From Streptomyces sp. ITFR-16 (GTDB lineage Bacteria > Actinomycetota > Actinomycetes > Streptomycetales > Streptomycetaceae): a stretch of 64,000 nt of DNA. Of this stretch, positions 59,280 to 64,000 are shown piece by piece. Under the pieces are notes generated by a model, which was not told the origin of the DNA, ran no database searches, and saw nothing but the letters and a program-made list of their open reading frames with translations. The stretch covers positions 3,038,001 to 3,102,000 of the forward strand of contig NZ_CP134609.1 of assembly GCF_031844705.1 (NCBI RefSeq), given 5' to 3'. Made by a program: the position numbers and the translations under genes. The stretch's first letter is position 1. Each line of letters opens with the position of its first letter.

Positions 59280-60833
59280 TCAGATCCAGCCCAGCTCCCA
59301 CAGGCGCCAGATGCCGGTGCCGTCGGAGAGGTACTGCGATCCGGCGACGTCGGACTTGGCGACCACGTAGTCCTTCTTCTGCCACAGCGGCACCAGGGGC
59401 ACGTCCTCGCCGACCAGCTTCTGGAGCGCCTTGAAGTCCGCCGAGGTACGGCTCCGGTCGCTGTACTGGAGCGTGGAGCTGATCAGCTGGTCCATCTTCT
59501 TGCTGGTGTAGCCGTTGTGGAGGCTGCTGTCCCGGCCGACGAGCGGCTGGCTGAAGGTGTCGGGGTCCGGGTAGTCGGGGAGCCATCCGACGGTGTACGC
59601 GTCGTACTTGCCGGCCGCGTACCCCTTCTGGAACGCCTGCCACTCCACGGCCTTCACGGTGACCTTGAACAGCCCGTCCGCCTCCAGCTGCCGGCGGATC
59701 TCGGCGGTCTCCTTCGTGTACGCGGCGTCGGCGCGGTAGGCGAAGGTGATGTGCAGCGGCAGTTGGACGCCGGCCTCCTGCATGAGCTGCTTGGCGCGCT
59801 TCGGGTTCGGCGAGGGGTACGCGTCGAAGAACGGGGTGCTGTGCCCGATGTAGCCCTGCGGGATCAGCGAGTAGAGCGGGTCGACCGTGCCCTTGTAGAC
59901 GTCGGAGACCAGCGGCCCCCGGTCGATGATCGCGGCGATGGCCTGCCGGACCTTGCGGTTGGAGAGCGGGGATCCGTCGCGGACGTTGAAGACCAGGTTG
60001 CGGATCTCGGCGCTGTCCGCCTCCGTGACGCGCTGGTCGGAGTCACCGGGGTTCAGGTCGGCGAGCGTGGACGGCGGGAGCTGACGGTGCGTGACGTCGA
60101 CCTGGCCGGACTTCCAGGCGGCCAGCAGGTCGTCGGACTCCTTGTAGTACTTCACCGTGACCGGACCGCCGGTCTTCGTCAGCGCGCCCTTGTACTTGGT
60201 GTTCGGCACCAGTTCGGCGCTGACGCCCGGCTCGTACGACTTGAGCACGTACGGCCCCGAGCCGCTGACCTTGTCGTCGGCGCGCAGCTTGTGCTCCGAG
60301 TAGGAGGACCGCTCGACGATCGAGCCCGCACCGGTCGCGATCTTCTGCGGGAAGGTCGCGTCACGCGCCGACAGGTTGAAGGTGACGACCCGTCCGTCGG
60401 TCACCACGTTCTTCAGGCTGGGGAACAGGACGGAGGGACCGACATCCGTCTTGATGTCCAGCATCCGGTCGAAGGAGTACTTGACGTCCTCGGCGGTGAT
60501 CTTCCTGCCGTCGGAGAACGTCAGGTCGTCCCGGAGCTTGCACTGGTACGTCTGCAGCTTGCCGCCGATGAAGCCGCAGCTCTCGGCCGCGTCCGGCTCG
60601 GGGACGATCGCCCCGGACTTGAACGTCATCAGGGACTGGTAGACGTTGCTGTACATCGCCCAGGAACCGGCGTCGTACGCCCCGGCGGGGTCGAGCGAGG
60701 TCACTTCGTCGGTCGTGCCGACGACGACCGGATCGGTCTTCCCCTCGTCCGAGGGAAGCAGCTGCCAGGCGCCGACGCCTGCGATGACCAAAACCGCGAG
60801 AATCGCGAGAATCCGTAGTCGGATCGACCGCAT
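59280..60833 (-). CDS. Extracellular solute-binding protein, family 5
   Basis: A 517-aa SBP_bac_5 protein (oligopeptide or similar ligand). An N-terminal hydrophobic segment (LRILAILAVLVIAGVGAWQLL) has no lipobox Cys, so it is a signal anchor or cleaved signal rather than a lipoprotein. Domain markers: VVVGTTDEVTSLDPAGAYD, YQSLMTFKSGAIVPEPD, KLRDDLTFSDGRKITAEDVKYSFDRML, GSGPYVLKSYE, VRQAIAAIIDRG, AAGKYDAYTVGWLPDYPDPDTF. No permease or ATPase genes are nearby, so it is an orphan binding protein or serves a distant importer. ATG at 60833. Confidence 0.9.
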   Translation of the reverse strand: MRSIRLRILAILAVLVIAGVGAWQLLPSDEGKTDPVVVGTTDEVTSLDPAGAYDAGSWAMYSNVYQSLMTFKSGAIVPEPDAAESCGFIGGKLQTYQCKLRDDLTFSDGRKITAEDVKYSFDRMLDIKTDVGPSVLFPSLKNVVTDGRVVTFNLSARDATFPQKIATGAGSIVERSSYSEHKLRADDKVSGSGPYVLKSYEPGVSAELVPNTKYKGALTKTGGPVTVKYYKESDDLLAAWKSGQVDVTHRQLPPSTLADLNPGDSDQRVTEADSAEIRNLVFNVRDGSPLSNRKVRQAIAAIIDRGPLVSDVYKGTVDPLYSLIPQGYIGHSTPFFDAYPSPNPKRAKQLMQEAGVQLPLHITFAYRADAAYTKETAEIRRQLEADGLFKVTVKAVEWQAFQKGYAAGKYDAYTVGWLPDYPDPDTFSQPLVGRDSSLHNGYTSKKMDQLISSTLQYSDRSRTSADFKALQKLVGEDVPLVPLWQKKDYVVAKSDVAGSQYLSDGTGIWRLWELGWI

Positions 60834-61064
60834 TGCCGTGCTCTCCCTTACCAGCCCCACCTCGGCGTCGCGCTCAGATACGCAGACCACCGCACGTTCG
60901 CGCTCAGCCAATCACACGATTTTCACATCTGGAAGAGGAAATCAGAGGCTCATAGCCTTTTGTTCGTTACTTGAAACCTTGGGCCGTTACGTCGAATACA
61001 GAGGGTTCACGGCCGGTCACCCGATCGGCAATTTGCGGGGGGCTCGCCGCCGTTCGCCGGTGAT

Positions 61065-62369
61065 TTACGCCTGACGGGACGCAAGCTCCACGACGGTGAT
61101 GTCGGAAGGGGCGCCGACGCGTACCGGCGGACCCCACGCACCCGCACCGCGTGTCACGTACAACTGGGTGTCGCCGTAGCGTTCGAGCCCGGCGACCGTG
61201 GGGTTGGAGAGCTCCGCGATGTAGTTGCCCGGCCACAGCTGGCCGCCGTGGGTGTGACCGGAGAGCTGCAGGTCCACGCCGTGCGCGACCGCCTCGTCGA
61301 TGACCACGGGCTGATGGGCCATGAGGACGGCGGCGCGGGTGCGGTCCCGGTCGCCGAGGGCCCGGCCGAAATCGGGACCGTGCCCTTCGCTCTCGCCCCC
61401 GATGTCATTGACCCCGGCCAAATCGAAGCCGTCGATCTCCACCCGCGCGTTCTCCAGCGGATGCAGCCCCAATTCCCTTACGTGATCAACCCATTGGGCC
61501 GCGCCCGAGTAGTACTCGTGATTGCCGGTGACAAAGAACGCGCCGTGCCGGGAGCGGAGCCGGGCGAGCGGTTCGGCCGCCGGACCGAGATCGGCGACCG
61601 ATCCGTCGACCAGATCCCCGACCACCGCAATCAGATCGGGCTGGGTCCGGTTGACCGTGTCGACGATCCGCTGGGTGTGGGCCCGGCCCAGGACCGGGCC
61701 CAGATGGATATCGCTGACGACCGCGATCCGGAAGCCGTGCGCGGAGCGGGGCAGCCGGGCGAGCGGCACGGTGACCCGCTTGACGCGGGGTCCGCGCAGC
61801 ACCCCGTACGTGCCGTAGCCCACGGTGCCCAGACCGGCGACGGCGGCGGCGCCCCCGACGGCCCGCGCCACGAACAGCCGGCGTGACGGGGCGTCGGGTG
61901 CGGCGGCGTCCGTACGGTCGGGCGCGTCCGGCGAAGTGCCGGCCGGGCCGTCCGGCGCGTCCGGCACCGCCGGGCCGGAGGCTGCGGGCGGGCCGGTGAG
62001 GACGGCGGCGGGGACGGCCGCGGGCTCGGCGGCCGGGGCGCGGCGGGCGAGCAGCCGGCGCAGCAGCGGCCGCACCGCCTCCCCGGCCAGCAGGGCGAGG
62101 GTCAGATAGAGGAGCGCGGCGAGCCAGAGGAAGCCCGGCCAGGCCAGCACGCGCTGGAGCCAGAACGGCGCGCCCGCGCGGCCGGAGACCAGGGCGCCGA
62201 CGCTCAGCAGCGGCAGCACGTACGCCGCGACCGTGCCGGCCCTGCGCCAGGGGCTGCCCGCCGCCGTCGTGTCACCGACGAAGCGGCGCCACACATAGCG
62301 GTGCACCGCGACGAGCAGGCCCAGCACCAGGACCGCCACCAGAGCGAACCCCACGACCGCCACGCGCAC
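61065..62369 (-). CDS. Membrane-anchored metallophosphoesterase
   Basis: A 434-aa protein with four or five N-terminal helices (AVVGFALVAVLVLGLLVAV, AAYVLPLLSVGALVSG, FLWLAALLYLTLALLAGEAV), a Pro/Ala-rich linker, and a calcineurin-like phosphoesterase domain from about residue 215: DIHLG, GDLVDGS, GNHEYYSG, MAHQPV and SGHTHGGQ carry the dimetal ligands. YkuE/YaeI-like; substrates may be phospholipid headgroups or wall-precursor phosphates. ATG at 62369. The 230 bases between it and the binding-protein gene hold no gene I can support. Confidence 0.92.
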   Translation of the reverse strand: MRVAVVGFALVAVLVLGLLVAVHRYVWRRFVGDTTAAGSPWRRAGTVAAYVLPLLSVGALVSGRAGAPFWLQRVLAWPGFLWLAALLYLTLALLAGEAVRPLLRRLLARRAPAAEPAAVPAAVLTGPPAASGPAVPDAPDGPAGTSPDAPDRTDAAAPDAPSRRLFVARAVGGAAAVAGLGTVGYGTYGVLRGPRVKRVTVPLARLPRSAHGFRIAVVSDIHLGPVLGRAHTQRIVDTVNRTQPDLIAVVGDLVDGSVADLGPAAEPLARLRSRHGAFFVTGNHEYYSGAAQWVDHVRELGLHPLENARVEIDGFDLAGVNDIGGESEGHGPDFGRALGDRDRTRAAVLMAHQPVVIDEAVAHGVDLQLSGHTHGGQLWPGNYIAELSNPTVAGLERYGDTQLYVTRGAGAWGPPVRVGAPSDITVVELASRQA

Positions 62370-62428
62370 TCCCCCGCCTCGTTCGTCCCTGTCTGTCCTG
62401 AATTCGGCCGCGGCCGGAAACCGGCGCG

Positions 62429-62674
62429 CTAAGCGTCCTGCCGGCGCAGGGCCCTGACGCCGCGGAACCCGATGATGCCCACGGCCGTCCCCAGGAGAAA
62501 GGACGTGATGGCGAGCAGCAGATGCACCCAGAAGTACGCAGTCGGGTCACCCGCGTCGTCGAAGGCGAGACCACTGCCGTCCTTCCACAGGTTCTTGACG
62601 AAAGTGATCCAGATGAACCAGCTCCACACCCCGAAAGCGAGCAGGAACCAGGAGACGGGGCGGCTGAGCTTCAT
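62429..62674 (-). CDS. SCO4848-family small membrane protein
   Basis: An 81-aa protein with two helices (WFLLAFGVWSWFIWITFVKNLW and YFWVHLLLAITSFLLGTAVGIIGFRG). From memory this family is named after SCO4848 of S. coelicolor and sits beside the D-Ala-D-Ala carboxypeptidase gene, as here. Function unknown. ATG at 62674 (MKLSRPVSWFLL). The upstream extension of the frame overlaps the divergent gene and is not coding. Confidence 0.85.
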   Translation of the reverse strand: MKLSRPVSWFLLAFGVWSWFIWITFVKNLWKDGSGLAFDDAGDPTAYFWVHLLLAITSFLLGTAVGIIGFRGVRALRRQDA

Positions 62675-62795
62675 GGAATCAGTATCTCCGCCGCGCTCCG
62701 GCAGGCTCGCCCGGGGTGGTCCGTCCCGGCGGCGCATACGGCGGGTCATAGCGCCGGTACACATAATCAGATCAACTGCATGTACGTTTTCGACC

Positions 62796-64000
62796 GTGCC
62801 AGCTCTCAAGAAGGCCGCACTCGCGGTCACCTCTGCCGCTCTGCTGTCCGCTTTTGTCGTGACCCCGGCTTCGGCCACCGGCCGGGACGCGGCCGCCAAG
62901 GCGCCCAAGCCCCCCTCCGGCATGTCCCAGGTCGGGGGCGAGCAGCTCGGGCGGGCCGGCACCCAGGTCAATCTCGGCCCCGGCGCGCCGGTCCTGCCGA
63001 AGGATCTGACGGGCCGGTCCTGGATGGTCTCGGACGCGGAGACCGGCGAGGTGCTCGCCTCGCACAACCCGCACTGGCGGCTGCCCCCGGCCTCCACGCT
63101 GAAGATGCTCTTCGCGGACACCCTGCTGCCGGACCCGGCGCTCCAGCCGAAGACGCGTGAGTACACCGTCAAGGACGAGGACCTGGCCGATCTCGGCGAG
63201 GGCAGCAGCCTGGTCGGCATCAAGGAGGACCTCAGCTACACGGTCCACGACCTGTGGCTCGGGGTCTTCCTGCGGTCGGGGAACGACGCGGTGCACGTCC
63301 TGGCCTCGATGTACGGCGGTGTCCCCAAGACCGTGCAGGCCATGCAGGCGCACGCGGTGGAGCTCCAGGCCCTGGACACCCATGTGGTCTCGCCGGACGG
63401 CTACGACGCACCGGAGCAGGTCTCCAGCGCCTACGACCTCACGCTCTTCGCCCGCAGCGGCCTGCAGAAGGCGGACTTCCGGGAGTACTGCTCGACCGCC
63501 ACGGCGGAGTTCCCGGGCAAGAAGGAGAAGGGCAAGAAGCGCGAGGAGTTCGGCATCCAGAACACCAACCGGCTGCTCACGGGGGCGGACGGGGTCGGTG
63601 CGTACAAGGGCATCGCGGGCGTCAAGAACGGCTACACGACGCACGCCGGCAACACCTTCACCGGTGTCGCCGAGCGCAACGGCAAGGTGCTCCTCGTCAC
63701 CGTCATGAACCCGTCGTCGGACGAGACGCACGCGGTCTACAAGGAGGCGGCGAGCCTGCTCGACTGGGGCTTCGCCGCGAGCGGCAAGGTCACCCCCGTG
63801 GGCGAACTCGTCCCGCCGAAGTCCGCCGTGACCGGGGACGGTACGGGCAAGGGCGCCGAGTCCGACAAGCAGACAGGCAGCAAGGGCGGGCACGGCCCGG
63901 ACCGCGCCACCACGAAGGCGGCGGCCGCCGACGGATCCGGCGGCGTCGGGATCGCGCTGGGCATCACCGGCGGCGTGCTGGTGCTGCTGGCCGGAGCGGT
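62796..64000 (+). CDS. D-alanyl-D-alanine carboxypeptidase (3' end outside window)
   Basis: A class A low-molecular-mass penicillin-binding protein that trims the terminal D-Ala of peptidoglycan stem peptides. GTG at 62796 starts MPALKKAALAVTSAALLSAF, with signal-peptide cleavage likely after PASA. Active-site motifs: SxxK as STLK (PPASTLKM), SxN as RSGNDAVH, and KTG replaced by KNG in GVKNGYTTHAGN. A Lys/Gly/Asp-rich linker and a C-terminal helix (GIALGITGGVLVLLAG) anchor it. The window ends inside the gene, after that helix. It is the expected neighbour of the SCO4848-like gene; I recall its orthologue being linked to the wall glycopolymer locus. Confidence 0.93.
   Translation, partial: MPALKKAALAVTSAALLSAFVVTPASATGRDAAAKAPKPPSGMSQVGGEQLGRAGTQVNLGPGAPVLPKDLTGRSWMVSDAETGEVLASHNPHWRLPPASTLKMLFADTLLPDPALQPKTREYTVKDEDLADLGEGSSLVGIKEDLSYTVHDLWLGVFLRSGNDAVHVLASMYGGVPKTVQAMQAHAVELQALDTHVVSPDGYDAPEQVSSAYDLTLFARSGLQKADFREYCSTATAEFPGKKEKGKKREEFGIQNTNRLLTGADGVGAYKGIAGVKNGYTTHAGNTFTGVAERNGKVLLVTVMNPSSDETHAVYKEAASLLDWGFAASGKVTPVGELVPPKSAVTGDGTGKGAESDKQTGSKGGHGPDRATTKAAAADGSGGVGIALGITGGVLVLLAGA

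Overview
The window is high-GC actinobacterial DNA that reads as Streptomyces. Coding strands show the G/C third-position bias of that genus, GTG starts and 1-4 base stop/start overlaps are common, and the gene content is typical. From memory, without a database check, the order (AfsQ2-like kinase, lipoprotein, adenosine deaminase, thymidine phosphorylase, cytidine deaminase, Bmp/ABC nucleoside transporter, NeuB/NeuA wall-polymer genes, sdhCDAB, SCO4848-like protein, D-Ala-D-Ala carboxypeptidase) runs parallel to the S. coelicolor chromosome from about SCO4906 down to SCO4847. Most of the window is therefore core chromosome; the clear accessory insertion is at about 6.9-13.6 kb.

Layout. 1-6.9 kb: end of a sensor kinase gene, a lipoprotein, VanZ and PspC membrane proteins, adenosine deaminase, a hydrolase-like protein without its nucleophile serine, and a pilin-leader protein with three C-terminal repeats. 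6.9-13.6 kb: three type I-E-like CRISPR arrays (9, 5 and 9 repeats) with one repeat and one conserved 68-base leader, the first array inverted relative to the other two, and no cas gene in the window. Between them lie an intact XRE/DUF6879/80-aa cassette, two overlapping small genes, and a decaying WhiJ-like cluster (an ATP-binding anti-sigma-like gene with an in-frame TGA, an XRE gene with a one-base frameshift, an intact DUF397 gene). 13.6-18.6 kb: divergent LysR/MFS pair, an L,D-transpeptidase, an ECF sigma factor with a SnoaL-like tail plus a small membrane protein, and a STAS protein. 18.6-27.2 kb: nucleoside salvage and uptake (deoA, cdd, two permeases, a double ABC ATPase, a Bmp lipoprotein) and an M20 amidohydrolase. 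27.4-41.4 kb: nonulosonic-acid (Kdn-like) wall glycopolymer genes. 41.5-45.4 kb: TetR/FAD monooxygenase pair, LysE exporter, second L,D-transpeptidase. 45.6-51.1 kb: ECF sigma factor with membrane partner, a hypothetical gene, GH20 hexosaminidase, OHCU-decarboxylase-like gene. 51.3-54.7 kb: sdhCDAB. 54.8-64 kb: hypothetical gene, MarR/MFS pair, a TetR-controlled three-gene operon, a solute-binding protein, a metallophosphoesterase, a small membrane protein and a D-Ala-D-Ala carboxypeptidase cut by the window end.

How genes work together. A palindrome, CTACGCGCGTAG, lies on or next to the -10 region of add, deoA, the nucleoside ABC ATPase operon and the Bmp gene, so purine and pyrimidine salvage and uptake look like one local regulon with an unidentified repressor. 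The wall-polymer block contains a synthase, a fused phosphatase/CMP-transferase, several sialyl- or polysialyl-type transferases including one with all the eukaryotic-type sialylmotifs, a pyruvyltransferase fusion and a YfhO-like membrane enzyme. This fits synthesis, polymerisation and decoration of a Kdn-containing wall polymer, in a window that also holds two L,D-transpeptidases and a D,D-carboxypeptidase. Three regulator/target pairs (TetR/monooxygenase, MarR/MFS, TetR/membrane operon) carry readable operators, two of them at readable promoters.
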